Assembly (NCBI RefSeq): GCF_022867865.1
Contig: NZ_JALIEC010000001.1
Location: forward strand, 1,036,501 to 1,100,500
Reading direction: 5' to 3'
Length of the DNA: 64,000 bases
DNA from: Phaeobacter sp. J2-8
GTDB taxonomy: Bacteria; Pseudomonadota; Alphaproteobacteria; Rhodobacterales; Rhodobacteraceae
Shown: positions 37,212-47,614 of the stretch, one piece after another
Layout: every line of letters begins with the position of its first letter
How positions within the stretch are numbered: position 1 is the stretch's first letter
Position numbers and translations under genes: made by a program
The notes under the pieces: generated by a model
What the model was told of the DNA's origin: nothing
The model's database searches: none
The model's input: the letters and a program-made list of their open reading frames with translations, nothing else

Positions 37212-37502
37212 CTATCCCCGTAGCCCCACGCCACCGGTCGCCAAAAGCGCCACAGATCGGATGTCGGCCACCATTGTTTGAAGAGTTTCAGGGGCTTCTG
37301 CCTGGCCCGAGACCCATTGATAGAGGTCTTGATCGTTTTCGTTCAAAAGAGATTCATATTGCGCCAATGTCGTCGGGTCCATCGTGGTCAGACGTGCCTC
37401 GCAATAGGCCACAAGGATCAGGTCCATTTCCTTGATCCCGCGCCGCATCGACCGCATGCGCGCCCGTTTCAACCGGGCTTCATTGTCCGAAACATCCGTC
37501 AT
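37212..37502 (-). CDS. sdhE: FAD assembly factor SdhE
   Basis: 96 aa. Helps covalent flavinylation of succinate dehydrogenase (SdhA) in the cytosol. Hallmarks are the RMRSMRRGIKEMDLIL motif, in which the family RGxxE is complete (RGIKE), and LLNENDQDLYQWVSGQ. Its ATG overlaps the stop of the XRE-family gene by 4 nt (37499-37502), so the two are co-translated, an arrangement I associate with roseobacters. No sdh genes are nearby. Confidence 0.93.
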   Translation of the reverse strand: MTDVSDNEARLKRARMRSMRRGIKEMDLILVAYCEARLTTMDPTTLAQYESLLNENDQDLYQWVSGQAEAPETLQTMVADIRSVALLATGGVGLRG

Positions 37503-37900
37503 GTGCCTGCCTCCGCCAGTTTCTGGCGCAGCTTCTTTTCCAGCCGCCGGCCCAGTTTTTCCGCATTGGCCATCATGGTGGCCTTCATTTCGCGGATTTC
37601 GATCAGCACATCGTTGACGTCCGGGGTCATGCCGTCGTCATCATAAGGATGCGCCACGCCTTCGCCTTCGCCGTTCAACAGCCACATGAACGTCACGTTC
37701 AAAATGCCGGCGATCATCGACAACCGGTTGGCGCGCGGTTCCAGCAGGTCATCTTCCCACTTTTTCAAGGTGCTGAGCTTGATTCCCAGCCGTTTGGCCA
37801 AATCTGCCTGGCTCATTCCGGCCTGCTCGCGTGCGGCTGCCAGGCGATCGCCAAATGTCGCGGCCTCGGGGCCGTACCAATCCACCGCTTTGTCGTGCAT
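37499..37900 (-). CDS. XRE-family (helix-turn-helix) regulator
   Basis: 133 aa. N-terminal HTH_3: TFGDRLAAAREQAGMSQADL then AKRLGIKLSTLKKWEDDLLEP, with the Q and S/T contacts of lambda-Cro-like folds. The C-terminal part is helical and acidic, with a Lys-rich end (LGRRLEKKLRQKL). ATG 37900 has AAGGAG seven bases upstream. First gene of a pair with sdhE; divergent from the aminotransferase across 91 bp, so it might regulate either. Cytosolic. Confidence 0.9.
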   Translation of the reverse strand: MHDKAVDWYGPEAATFGDRLAAAREQAGMSQADLAKRLGIKLSTLKKWEDDLLEPRANRLSMIAGILNVTFMWLLNGEGEGVAHPYDDDGMTPDVNDVLIEIREMKATMMANAEKLGRRLEKKLRQKLAEAGT

Positions 37901-37931
37901 TGTTCTACTCCTTTGGGCCGATCCTGCTTGA

Positions 37932-39194
<1,263 letters not shown>

Positions 39195-39198
39195 CTTT

Positions 39199-39600
39199 AT
39201 GAGTGATGATTTGCCGGACTATTATTTCCGGGTGCGCGAAAATGGGGCGTTGGTGTTCCGGCTCGAATCCGGCAATCGCCAGCGCCGGATCGAGATGGAT
39301 CAAATCGCGGTCATCAATATCCGCAATGGCGAGGTCAAGCCGCATGGCGGGCGCGACCTGAGCGATGCGGATAAATCCGAGATTGACCGCTGGATGAAGG
39401 CACGCCGCGCCACCCTTGCGGCACGCGATATCGACGACATTCTGCGCACGGTGGATCACATGAACCTGACCACCCAATGGGCGCATTCCAAGGCGACAGC
39501 CGAAGAGTTGGACGAAGTGACGGATGCCTTGCTTCTGGCGATGCATGATCTGCGCACGGTATTGGTGCGCAAGAAGGCGGATCGTTTGTTGAAGGACTAG
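39199..39600 (+). CDS. Conserved hypothetical protein (133 aa)
   Basis: It follows the aminotransferase by 4 nt and is certainly co-transcribed. Starts MSDDLPDYYFRVRENGALVF, with an N-terminal beta-rich part (DQIAVINIRNGEVKPHG) and a helical C-terminal part (IDRWMKARRATLAARDIDDI, HMNLTTQWAHSKATAEELDE). No membrane segment, no cysteines. I recognise it only as a protein found in Rhodobacteraceae next to aspartate aminotransferase. Function unknown. Ends at a hairpin plus copy 4 of the dispersed repeat. Confidence 0.82.
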   Translation: MSDDLPDYYFRVRENGALVFRLESGNRQRRIEMDQIAVINIRNGEVKPHGGRDLSDADKSEIDRWMKARRATLAARDIDDILRTVDHMNLTTQWAHSKATAEELDEVTDALLLAMHDLRTVLVRKKADRLLKD

Positions 39601-39682
39601 CGCGCGTGCGTCTTGTTCGGGTCTGTTGTTGCTGGCACCTGTGCGGCCCCCGGCAGGGTGTCGCCCGGTGATCGGGACGATT

Positions 39683-39732
39683 GGGGGACGCTGTCCCCCT
39701 TGCCCCCCTGGGATATTTTTGAACAGAAGAAG
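39683..39732 (+). repeat. Dispersed terminator-linked repeat, copy 4
   Basis: Plus-strand hairpin GGGGGAC/GTCCCCC (39683-39699), then a C-rich spacer and GGGATATTTTTGAACAGAAG plus AAG (39710-39732). It is 3' of the 39199 gene in the same orientation and lies before the convergent MATE stop at 39756. Confidence 0.7.
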
Positions 39733-39755
39733 GCCCGAAGACTGCGTTTCGCCCT

Positions 39756-41135
39756 TTAGCTATTATGCGCAACGCCATCGGTTGGTGCGGCGATGCGGTC
39801 AGCGCGGCGCCAGAACCGGGTCATCATCATGACACCGGCGGCGGCAAGCCCGGCGACAAGACCGGCCCAGACCCCAGGTCCGCCAAAGCCAAAGGTGAAG
39901 CCAAGAAGAAAGGCGGCGCTGAGCCCGAGGCCCCAATAGCTTATGGCGGCCATGATCATCGGTACGGTTGTGTCCTGAATCCCGCGCAACAGCCCCAGCG
40001 CCAGCACCTGGGCACCGTCGGTCAATTGGAACAGCGCCGCCATGATCAACAGGTTGGTGCCGATATGCAGGATGGCGTCCCGGTCGGGGTCATCAGCGGA
40101 CAGAAACAGGCTGATCAAAGGCTCTGGCAATGTCAGGAAGACCGTGATCGAGATGGCCGCCGTAATCGCAGAGAGCACAATGACGCTGATCGCGCCGCGT
40201 TTCAGCCCGCGTGCGTCGCGGCGACCGAATGCAGCACCGGCCCGCACGGTGGCGGCATTTGACAGGCCGAGGTGGATCATGAAGGCCGCCGTCGCCAATT
40301 GCAGGGCAATGCCATGCGCCGCCAGCGGCACCGTGCCCAGCCATCCCATCATGATGGATGAGGCCGCGAACAGGCCGACCTCTGCCAGGTTGGTCAGACC
40401 GATCGGCACCCCAAGGCGCAGCACACGGCCCATGGCCGCGAAATCGGGGCGCCAGATGCGGTGAAACAATTCATGCTCGGGCAGAGCGATGCGGGCATAG
40501 AGGATCACCCCGATCAGCGAAATGACCTGCACCAGCATCGACGCCCATGCCGCCCCGGCGACGCCCATCTCTGGTGCGCCCCAATTGCCGAATATCAGCA
40601 TGTAATTGGCCACGACATTGACACAGGCCGCAAGGATCGTGATCCAGAACACCACGCCGGTGCGTTCCAGCGCGGCGAGGTAGCTTTTGATCACCATGAC
40701 CAACAGCGCGGGCAGGATCGCGACACCGGTAATCCGCAGATATGTCTGGGCCTCGGCCGCCAGATCCGGGGCCTGTCCCAATGTCTCGAGCAGGGGGGCG
40801 GAAAACCAGAACAGCGGCAATGAGACCAGGCCATAGATGACCGAGAGCCAAAGCCCCATGCGCGTCACACGGCGCAATCCGGTGTCATCCCCGCTGGCCA
40901 CAGCCGAGGCGACAAGCGGCATCACCGCCCAGGCAAATCCCGACCCCATGAGGAAGATGACAAAGAACATCGTTGTGCCAAGCACCAGAGCCGCCAGCGA
41001 GGCCACCCCGTACCAGCCCATCATCACCGTATCGGTCAGACCGATCAGGAACTGCGCCAAATGCCCGCCGATCAGGGGCAGGCCAATGCGGGCGATGGCA
41101 CGCATGTGCTGGGAATGAGAGAGTGTTTCGGACAT
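39756..41135 (-). CDS. MATE family efflux transporter (NorM-like)
   Basis: 459 aa with about 12 hydrophobic segments in two homologous halves. N-terminal IGLPLIGGHLAQFLIGLTDT and VMMGWYGVASLAALVLGTTM match NorM, and the second half has the mirror GVPIGLTNLAEVGLFAASSI and MMGWLGTVPLAAHGIALQLA. Inner-membrane Na+ or H+ antiporter for cationic drugs or metabolites. It is divergent from the DUF2461 gene across 93 bp. Intact. Confidence 0.93.
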   Translation of the reverse strand: MSETLSHSQHMRAIARIGLPLIGGHLAQFLIGLTDTVMMGWYGVASLAALVLGTTMFFVIFLMGSGFAWAVMPLVASAVASGDDTGLRRVTRMGLWLSVIYGLVSLPLFWFSAPLLETLGQAPDLAAEAQTYLRITGVAILPALLVMVIKSYLAALERTGVVFWITILAACVNVVANYMLIFGNWGAPEMGVAGAAWASMLVQVISLIGVILYARIALPEHELFHRIWRPDFAAMGRVLRLGVPIGLTNLAEVGLFAASSIMMGWLGTVPLAAHGIALQLATAAFMIHLGLSNAATVRAGAAFGRRDARGLKRGAISVIVLSAITAAISITVFLTLPEPLISLFLSADDPDRDAILHIGTNLLIMAALFQLTDGAQVLALGLLRGIQDTTVPMIMAAISYWGLGLSAAFLLGFTFGFGGPGVWAGLVAGLAAAGVMMMTRFWRRADRIAAPTDGVAHNS

Positions 41136-41228
41136 GGTTCCGCTCTAGCAGTTTTGCGCCGCGCGGCAAGTCCGAACCATGCTGGAATCGCCGCGTGGCG
41201 CGATTATACTGGGTTTTGGAGGTGCGTC

Positions 41229-41876
41229 ATGGCCGATGGGTTTGAGAGTTTTGTGAAGGACAGCCAACAGTTTTTGACCGAATTGGCGGGCCACAACACG
41301 CGCGATTGGTTTGTCGGGCAAAAGCCGCGTTACGACCGCGAATTGAAGGTGCCTGCGGGGCATTTGCTGACGGCGCTGGAGGGGCGCTTGACCGCGCTGT
41401 CGGGCGGTACCGTCAAGGGCAAGCTGTTCCGGCCGCAACGTGACCTGCGGTTTTCCAAGGACAAAACACCCTATCACACTCACCTGCATCTGGCGTGGAT
41501 GCCGCCGGCCGGTCACGCTCCGGCGGCGGGGTGGTTCTTTGGCATATCGCCGGATTACGTCAGTGCCGGGGCCGGCATCATGGCGTTTTCCGGGGATCAG
41601 ATCACGGCCTATCGCGATGCGGTGGCGGGGCGCGCCGGGGCAGAGCTGGCCGGGATTTTGGCCACAGGCGGATTTCGGTTGGATGCGCCGGAATTGAAAC
41701 GGTTGCCGTCGGGCTTTGCCAAGGATCATGCGCGGGCTGATTTGCTGCGGCGTAAATCGCTTACGGTGTGGCGGGACGGGATAGAGGGGCGGCTTCGCGG
41801 CGATCTGCCAACCGCGCTGGAACAGGTGTTCCGGGAGATGCACCCCGTCGCCGCGTGGCTGCGTCAGAACACCTAG
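41229..41876 (+). CDS. DUF2461 family protein
   Basis: 215 aa. DUF2461/TIGR02453 signatures: FLTELAGHNTRDWFVGQKPR, KLFRPQRDLRFSKDKTPYHT and WFFGISPDYVSAGAGIMAF, with the basic KLFRPQRDxRFSKDKxPY stretch being the family hallmark. Cytosolic, function unknown. Starts MADGFESFVKDSQ at 41229. Upstream in-frame sequence overlaps the MATE gene on the other strand and is not protein-like. The VWA protein is convergent 23 bp downstream. Confidence 0.88.
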   Translation: MADGFESFVKDSQQFLTELAGHNTRDWFVGQKPRYDRELKVPAGHLLTALEGRLTALSGGTVKGKLFRPQRDLRFSKDKTPYHTHLHLAWMPPAGHAPAAGWFFGISPDYVSAGAGIMAFSGDQITAYRDAVAGRAGAELAGILATGGFRLDAPELKRLPSGFAKDHARADLLRRKSLTVWRDGIEGRLRGDLPTALEQVFREMHPVAAWLRQNT

Positions 41877-41898
41877 CGGACCGGCCCGGGGCGGCCAA

Positions 41899-42654
41899 TC
41901 AAGGGTGGCGTTGTGGCAGTGATCCGATCACCAGGGCACGGGTTTCGCGGTACAGCTTGCGGATCATCGCGGCCTGAAACTCTTCGTAACCGGAGGCACG
42001 TTCGAGAAAGGCCAGCGGCCCATGCAGGACCTCTTGTTGGTAATAGGGGACAACACGGGGGTCGTCGCCGGTGACGGTCAAGCCATTTACGGTCACCCCG
42101 GCAAAGGCAGGTTGACGATAGACCATTTGCGGGCGCGGACCCTGATTGGTGATGCCATCCCCCGACACATCGACCACCTGGCGCGCACAGATCGGCGCGC
42201 GTTGCAAAAGCCGGGCGGTAAAGTTCAAGGCATCGCCAATGGCCGTAGGCTCACCCGTAAAAGAGCGGGGCAGGGTCAGCATCCGGTCGGCCACCGCCGC
42301 CAGATCAGCCCGGTTGGTGAGCAGGGTCCAGTCCTGGAGGATGTTTTGCTGGTGACGGCCGCTCCATTCGAAAATGGTCAAGGCGACCGGCCCTCCGCCG
42401 TCCAGCATCGCATGGGCCACATCCGGATCGGTCAGGGCGGCGGCCAGCCCACGGCGTTGCAAGCTATGTTCGCTTGCATCCACCGAAGAAGAGACATCCA
42501 CCGCAAGCACCAGAGCAAGACGACAATCCTGTTCCGATGCCGCGGCGGTCCCGGCCAGGGCCAGCCATAGTGGCAGCCACCGGGGCAGCCGCCAGGGCAA
42601 CCACAGCGCCGGGGCGCGCCTTGGTGCCAGGCACCGAAGTGCCCGGACCAACAT
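41899..42654 (-). CDS. DUF1194 protein (secreted von Willebrand A-like)
   Basis: About 251 aa. A Trp/Leu/Pro/Arg-rich signal region (residues about 1-38, WLPWRLPRWLPLWLALAG) precedes a mature domain starting LALVLAVDVSSSVDASEHSL, which carries the DxSxS metal-ion-dependent adhesion motif of VWA folds. LTIFEWSG, SFTGEPTAIGDALNFTARLL and VDVSGDGITNQG are DUF1194 blocks. A periplasmic role in protein or ligand binding is likely. ATG 42654 is preferred; a TTG at 42714 overlaps the upstream VOC gene, so the two may be coupled. Confidence 0.83.
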   Translation of the reverse strand: MLVRALRCLAPRRAPALWLPWRLPRWLPLWLALAGTAAASEQDCRLALVLAVDVSSSVDASEHSLQRRGLAAALTDPDVAHAMLDGGGPVALTIFEWSGRHQQNILQDWTLLTNRADLAAVADRMLTLPRSFTGEPTAIGDALNFTARLLQRAPICARQVVDVSGDGITNQGPRPQMVYRQPAFAGVTVNGLTVTGDDPRVVPYYQQEVLHGPLAFLERASGYEEFQAAMIRKLYRETRALVIGSLPQRHP

Positions 42655-42707
42655 TGCCAATGACCAGTGTCGTGCCGGTGGCCAGTGTGTTGCCGGTGGT
42701 CTGTTCC

Positions 42708-43136
42708 TTACCAATGACCGGTGTTTTCCATGCTGGCCCAGGGTTCCTGCGGTGGCAGGCTGTCACCTTCTTGCAGCAATTCGATCGACACATTGTCGGG
42801 CGAACGGACAAAGGCCATATGGCCATCGCGCGGCGGGCGATTGATGGTCACACCTGCATCCATAAGCGTCTGGCACAGCTCATAGATATTGTCGCAACGA
42901 TAGGCGAGATGCCCGAAGTGGCGGCCATCGCTGGGCAGGCCGTCGTCGCCATCCCAATTGTATGTCAGTTCAACGGGGCATTCCTCTTGTCCCGGTGCCG
43001 CCATGAAAATCAACGAAAACCGGGCGTTTTCATTGTCGATGCGACGGGTTTCCTGCAAGCCCAGCAATTCGTAGAACGCCATGGATTTTTCCAGATCCTT
43101 GACCCGGACCATTGTGTGCAAATACCGCAGTGCCAT
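42708..43136 (-). CDS. VOC-family lactoylglutathione lyase-like protein
   Basis: 142 aa with a paired beta-alpha-beta-beta-beta fold. LRYLHTMVRVKDLEKSMAFY (first metal His), LGLQETRRIDNENARFSLIF, ELTYNWDG, HFGHLAYRCDNIYELCQTL (second His) and VSIELLQEGD (Glu) fit glyoxalase I, including the NxR substrate contact. It converts the methylglyoxal-glutathione hemithioacetal to lactoylglutathione, if GloA. It shares the minus strand with the DUF1194 gene, whose start lies in or just past its stop. Confidence 0.87.
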   Translation of the reverse strand: MALRYLHTMVRVKDLEKSMAFYELLGLQETRRIDNENARFSLIFMAAPGQEECPVELTYNWDGDDGLPSDGRHFGHLAYRCDNIYELCQTLMDAGVTINRPPRDGHMAFVRSPDNVSIELLQEGDSLPPQEPWASMENTGHW

Positions 43137-43204
43137 ATTGGCCTCCTCTATGTGTATGAGGCGGACACTAGGGGGCGGGGCAGGGATGTCCAGATGTGAT
43201 CCGC

Positions 43205-44653
43205 CTAGAAACTGGAACGAATGCCGATGGACAACGACAGCTCGTCGGTCTCGAACCGGCTGACATTGGATTGGGTTTTTTCCGACGCCAATGTGACCAC
43301 CGGGGTGAACCCCATATAGGTCATTTGATCGACCTTCAGGTTGATCCGGGCGGTTTGTCGGGTGTCATTGCGCCCGCCTTCCACCGGGAAGGACAGGATG
43401 CTGTAATCGGGGTAATGGGTTTCACTGATCCCGGCGGATACCGACAAAGAGACCGGGCCAATTGGTTTGGCGCGCCGATAAGAGACTTCGACACCACGCG
43501 CCAGAGATCGCGATTGCGGGTTCTTGGATTGTGCGGTCGTTTGCGACAGGGACAACGCCAGATGATCGCCATTGCCAAGCGCATGGCCCAGCGTCAGCTT
43601 GCCGCCAAAGGTTTCGACATCGGGCAGATCCTGGGCATCCTCGAAGCGGCGTTGGTAATAGCCGTTCACGGACAGGCTGGTGGTGGCGGACAGCCCGACA
43701 TGATAGCCGATCCTGGCGCCGCCGACGTTATAGGACCGTTCCCCGCCGTTCCAGGCCTGACCAAGGGTTGCGCCAAGGCTGATCGTGCCGGATTTCTGCG
43801 GAAGATTGTGAAAATGCAGCAGGCCAACCTCGCCGTAGGTCGAGCCAAAGTCGCTGTTTTCGGCATCGGGGGCGTCGTCGCGCGCCTCGCGGCTGAGCCA
43901 GACACGTTTGATCTGGCCCCCCGCCGTCAGCCGGGTTTGCGTGGTTGTCGTTTCGTGCAAACGATAGCTCAGCTGGCCGCCAAACGTGCCCACCAAACCA
44001 GACAGGGCCAGCGATGACGGCGGCAGGATGCCAACCACCGGTAGGCCGTCCACCACGTTGAACCGATCGGCGGCGCCGTTGTTCACATTGGAAGAGGGCG
44101 AAAGCGACCCCGACAGTTGAAAGTTCAGCCGCGCCCGGTTGCGCACCGTGCGAAATTCCTGCGCCGATCTTTGGCGGGTGACTTCGTCAGGGGCGCTTTG
44201 ATGCGCACGCCGCATCCAGACCTGGGCGGGCAGAAACCGGTCCTGGCGGGCGTTGGCAAGGGCCGCAACGCGCGCCGCTTCGTGTTTCTGTCGCGGGGTG
44301 CCGGCGGTTTGATACGCCTTGCGCGCCGCCAATCGGGCCTGATCGGGATTTCCGCCGCGCAACAGGACGGTGGCCATGGCCATGTGACCAAAGCTGTCTT
44401 CCGGGTCGGCCTCAAGTATCGCAAGCGCAAGGTGAAGCGCCTGATCCAGCTGGTTCCGTTCAATGGCGTGAACCGTGCGAAACTGGAGCTGTGTTTCGGT
44501 CAATTGCATCGTTGGCGCAGAAGGCCCCGACGCAGGTGCGTCAGCGGCGCGCGAACCGGCCGCCAATGTACCAGTCGCCAGCTTGCCAGTTTCCGGCCAG
44601 GCCGGAACACTGGCAAACAGACAGCCGACCAACGTGATGCACAGCCGTTTCAT
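43205..44653 (-). CDS. Slam-type outer-membrane protein (TPR + DUF560 barrel)
   Basis: 482 aa. Signal peptide at residues 1-20, a helical TPR-like region (about 50-170; LDQALHLALAILEADPEDSF, HMAMATVLLRGGNPDQARLA), then a beta-rich barrel to a C-terminal aromatic ending SIGIRSSF, as in outer-membrane proteins. This domain order is that of surface lipoprotein assembly modulators (Slam, type XI secretion), which carry lipoproteins across the outer membrane. The gene directly follows a lipoprotein gene with a 5-nt gap, the arrangement typical of Slam/cargo pairs. The barrel is diverged from the Neisseria proteins, so the assignment rests on architecture and context. Confidence 0.72.
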   Translation of the reverse strand: MKRLCITLVGCLFASVPAWPETGKLATGTLAAGSRAADAPASGPSAPTMQLTETQLQFRTVHAIERNQLDQALHLALAILEADPEDSFGHMAMATVLLRGGNPDQARLAARKAYQTAGTPRQKHEAARVAALANARQDRFLPAQVWMRRAHQSAPDEVTRQRSAQEFRTVRNRARLNFQLSGSLSPSSNVNNGAADRFNVVDGLPVVGILPPSSLALSGLVGTFGGQLSYRLHETTTTQTRLTAGGQIKRVWLSREARDDAPDAENSDFGSTYGEVGLLHFHNLPQKSGTISLGATLGQAWNGGERSYNVGGARIGYHVGLSATTSLSVNGYYQRRFEDAQDLPDVETFGGKLTLGHALGNGDHLALSLSQTTAQSKNPQSRSLARGVEVSYRRAKPIGPVSLSVSAGISETHYPDYSILSFPVEGGRNDTRQTARINLKVDQMTYMGFTPVVTLASEKTQSNVSRFETDELSLSIGIRSSF

Positions 44654-44658
44654 GGCGG

Positions 44659-45603
44659 TCAGTTTGGTGCAACCTGGTCACAGACCCCGGAATCGCCATC
44701 CATGCCACATTGGGTCAGGACAAAAACACCCACCTCCTGGCCATCATAAAGCGTGACAGCACCAGCGACATAGGGGGCGCCGTCACCGACAAAAATGCCC
44801 TCATAGCTGCCAACTGTGTTGGTGTCTTCAACGGCTTCGCCGCCAAAGGCCCCATTCGCCCCGATGGTGCTGACGTGCAGGTCGATGTCTTCCATGTCGA
44901 TGGTTTTGCCATTGGCCGGATTGATCAGTTCACGATCATAAATCGTCCCACCCACAGCGTTGTCAGAGAAGTTGGCGTTGATGAACACCGTGCCGGACAC
45001 GCGATAGGGCTCTCCGGGGAGCAGGGCCGGATCGGTGCCGTTATCCGGTGCAATCAAGCCCGCGCCGTCGGTCGAGGACAATCCAGGCCCGGACAGGCCG
45101 CCATAAGCCCCGGCATAAGACACCTGACCTTCGCCGGGACCGGGCCCGATCGCAGGGGCGGAAAAGACACCGTTGCCTTGATAAAATGTGCCGGTGGAAA
45201 ATTGGCCGAACTGGCCCCCGTCGCTGACCGCGGTGGCAAAAGCCGATTGGTCGGCACTTTGTGCTGACATTGCGACAAACATCCGGTCAAGCGCGTCTTC
45301 CTGTGCCGAATAGGCCATGAACCCGGGCACGTCCAGATCCTCGTTCCGGGTGAATTCATTGGCAAGAGGCGTCCCGTCCAGCGCATAGACTTGGACCGAA
45401 ATCGTGTCGCCGCCCGGTGCGGTTGCAGATGTGACGTTGTTGGAACTGGCGTCGACTACGGACACCAGTTCGCTGTCACGTGTCGCCGGTGTTGCGGCCT
45501 CGCCCTCTTCTGGATCATCCTGATAGGGATTGTCCTTGCCGGTGGTGCCTGTGCACGCCGCAAGGGATGCCGCTGCGATGAGCGGAAGAAAATAACGTTT
45601 CAT
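44659..45603 (-). CDS. Lipoprotein, putative Slam-dependent surface cargo (TbpB-like barrel)
   Basis: 314 aa. A lipobox LAAC at residues 14-17 gives a lipidated Cys17. The mature N-terminal part is acidic and low-complexity. The C-terminal part (about residues 200-314) has repeated Gly-rich strand pairs (SGTVFINANFSDNAVGGTIY, GANGAFGGEAVEDTNTVGSY, EGIFVGDGAPYVAGAVTLYD) ending GVFVLTQC, reminiscent of the TbpB/HphA-type eight-strand barrel exported by Slam. The gene sits directly upstream of the Slam-like gene. The ligand is unknown; iron, heme or glycan binding is speculative. Confidence 0.68.
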   Translation of the reverse strand: MKRYFLPLIAAASLAACTGTTGKDNPYQDDPEEGEAATPATRDSELVSVVDASSNNVTSATAPGGDTISVQVYALDGTPLANEFTRNEDLDVPGFMAYSAQEDALDRMFVAMSAQSADQSAFATAVSDGGQFGQFSTGTFYQGNGVFSAPAIGPGPGEGQVSYAGAYGGLSGPGLSSTDGAGLIAPDNGTDPALLPGEPYRVSGTVFINANFSDNAVGGTIYDRELINPANGKTIDMEDIDLHVSTIGANGAFGGEAVEDTNTVGSYEGIFVGDGAPYVAGAVTLYDGQEVGVFVLTQCGMDGDSGVCDQVAPN

Positions 45604-45799
45604 GAAACTGCCCCGGTTCTTGCCCGATTATTTTGTCCACAAGCTCTGATTTGAACTGGAAAAAGTCAATGATAAAAGCGGCATGACAGAGAAACCTCAT
45701 GTAGTGCGGCGCAAAAGGCATACCTTATATACGCTTTAAGTTTGCCCGCCGTACCAGATATAGTGAGGGTCTGATTCATCTTGTAGAAAGGATTCGCCC

Positions 45800-46705
45800 A
45801 TGTCCGTCACGCCCGAACAGGCCGCCGAAATCAACGCTCTTCGGGCTGAAACCCATAGCACCCTGCGCGCCACTGCGCCGGGGATCGAGGCGCATCTCTA
45901 CAAGGCCATTCCGGTGCTGGATCACGGTTTTGTCCGCGTCATTGATTATATGGGCGACGATGCCGCGATCTGCCAGGCGGCGCGCGTCAGCTATGGCAAG
46001 GGCACCAAATCGGTGACCAATGACGAGGGTCTGATCCGCTATCTCATGCGGCACTGGCATTCGACACCGTTTGAGATGTGCGAAATCAAACTGCATGTGA
46101 AACTGCCGGTGTTTGTCGCCCGCCAGTGGATTCGTCACCGGACCGCCAACGTCAACGAATACTCTGCCCGTTATTCGATCCTGGACCGGGAATTCTATAT
46201 CCCCGAACGTGATGCGCTGAATGCGCAATCCGTCGTCAACAATCAGGGCCGGGGCGAGGCGCTGACCGGGGAAGAGGCCGACCGCGTGCTGCGCTATCTG
46301 CGGGATGATGCGATGCGGGCCTATGACCATTACGAGGAAATGATTTCCAACGAAGGCCAACAGGGACTGGCGCGGGAATTGGCGCGGATGAACCTGCCGG
46401 CGAATATCTATACCCAATGGTATTGGAAGGTGGATCTGCACAACCTGCTGCATTTCCTGCGGCTGCGGGCCGACGCCCATGCGCAATATGAAATCCGGGT
46501 CTATGCCGATGCGATGTGCAAAGTGGTGGCCGATTGGGTGCCATTTGCGTTCAAAGCCTTCGAAGATTACCGCATGGGCGGTGCAACCCTGTCGTCCTCT
46601 GCGCTCGACTGTGTGCGCCGGATGATCAAGGGCGAAGAGGTCACGCAGGAAACATCCGGCATGTCCAAAGGCGAATGGCGCGAGTTTCAGGGCGTGTTGG
46701 GCTGA
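45800..46705 (+). CDS. thyX: Flavin-dependent thymidylate synthase
   Basis: Makes dTMP from dUMP using methylene-tetrahydrofolate and FAD/NADPH; cytosolic tetramer. 301 aa, full length. The ThyX motif [15 protein letters not shown] (RHRx7S) lies near residues 114-128. [26 protein letters not shown]-type [10 protein letters not shown], and the [13 protein letters not shown] block are in place. It starts [20 protein letters not shown] at 45800 with AAAGGA upstream. A possible 3' hairpin TGTCCTG/CAGGACA lies at 46739-46755. Confidence 0.97.
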   Translation: MSVTPEQAAEINALRAETHSTLRATAPGIEAHLYKAIPVLDHGFVRVIDYMGDDAAICQAARVSYGKGTKSVTNDEGLIRYLMRHWHSTPFEMCEIKLHVKLPVFVARQWIRHRTANVNEYSARYSILDREFYIPERDALNAQSVVNNQGRGEALTGEEADRVLRYLRDDAMRAYDHYEEMISNEGQQGLARELARMNLPANIYTQWYWKVDLHNLLHFLRLRADAHAQYEIRVYADAMCKVVADWVPFAFKAFEDYRMGGATLSSSALDCVRRMIKGEEVTQETSGMSKGEWREFQGVLG

Positions 46706-47159
46706 CACGCTGCGCGATGTGATGGCCGGGCGGGGCAATGTCCTGACACAGGACAAATGCCGCCGCCCTGCCGCCAGCAAATTTCCGTAAAAATAGGTTT
46801 AAGTTGGCGCGACTTTCTGCGGCTCTGGTTGGAGACGCCAGAGCAGTTTTGCACCGCGAAGGCATTTGGAATTGCGGCCAGATTAGATGCCCCGAAATGC
46901 GCACCCGTTAATGCCGAGCCGGTTTTTGTTCGGTTTTCCGCCATAAAAGGCAGGATTTTGGGCATCGGCGGGCCAGTTCGGGCGTGCACCGGCGGCTGGC
47001 GCGTGCGTAGCGCAAAGCCTGCGTTCGGGGGCAATTTCCCGCCGGCAAGGTTACGCGCATTCCGCCGTATGGGATCGGCGACAATCCACACAGCTTAAAA
47101 TTGCATTTGCATTCTTCGCCAATAAGTAGAGTGTAGTGTTCAGCGTGATACGGTGAATT
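46706..47159. other. 454-bp intergenic region, no convincing gene
   Basis: Between thyX and a small membrane protein. It holds the hairpin TGTCCTG/CAGGACA (46739-46755) just after thyX and otherwise GC-rich sequence with open frames on both strands that lack ribosome sites and recognisable domains. I saw no tRNA, riboswitch or repeat. Confidence 0.5.
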
Positions 47160-47348
47160 ATGATGTTGGCATTTGTAATATTCGGGGCTTTGGCCGGGGT
47201 CGGGGCGGCTTTTGTATCCTTGGGGCTGGGGATGTCCTTTGCCCTGGCATTCTGGATTTATGTTGCCGTTTCATTGGCTTGCATGGTGGTTATCCCGGTA
47301 TCGGCCCGGATCGTGGCGCGGGATATCCTGCATCTTGGCGCCTTTTAA
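47160..47348 (+). CDS. Small two-helix membrane protein (62 aa)
   Basis: Starts MMLAFVIFGALAGVGAAFVS and contains a second hydrophobic stretch, FALAFWIYVAVSLACMVVIP, with a short tail ARIVARDILHLGAF. Two tandem ATG codons (47160, 47163) could start it; the ribosome site is weak (GGTGA). The length and hydrophobicity pattern point to a small inner-membrane protein. No family is recognised. Confidence 0.6.
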   Translation: MMLAFVIFGALAGVGAAFVSLGLGMSFALAFWIYVAVSLACMVVIPVSARIVARDILHLGAF

Positions 47349-47614
47349 ACAAGGTAAACGTGCTTTTCCTGCGGCAGCGCATTGCGCAACGCCGACCTGT
47401 GGCCGTTTGTTATCCTGATTTCCCTGAACGACAGCCGGGCCTTTGATCGCAGATCTGGGCTTTAAGGTTAATGTCGCCCTCCGTTTTGGTTCGCCCCGTG
47501 GCGGCTTGGGATACATTGTGCATCACTTGTCTATACATTTTTCTGGCCTGATGTCGTAAATCTGTTACATTGAGGGCAACGCGGCCCCATTGATCAAACA
47601 GAGGGAGGACAGCT

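Noticed and set aside
46757-47098. 113-codon open frame in the gap after thyX
   Set aside because: No ribosome site, no recognisable domain and a competing open frame on the other strand.
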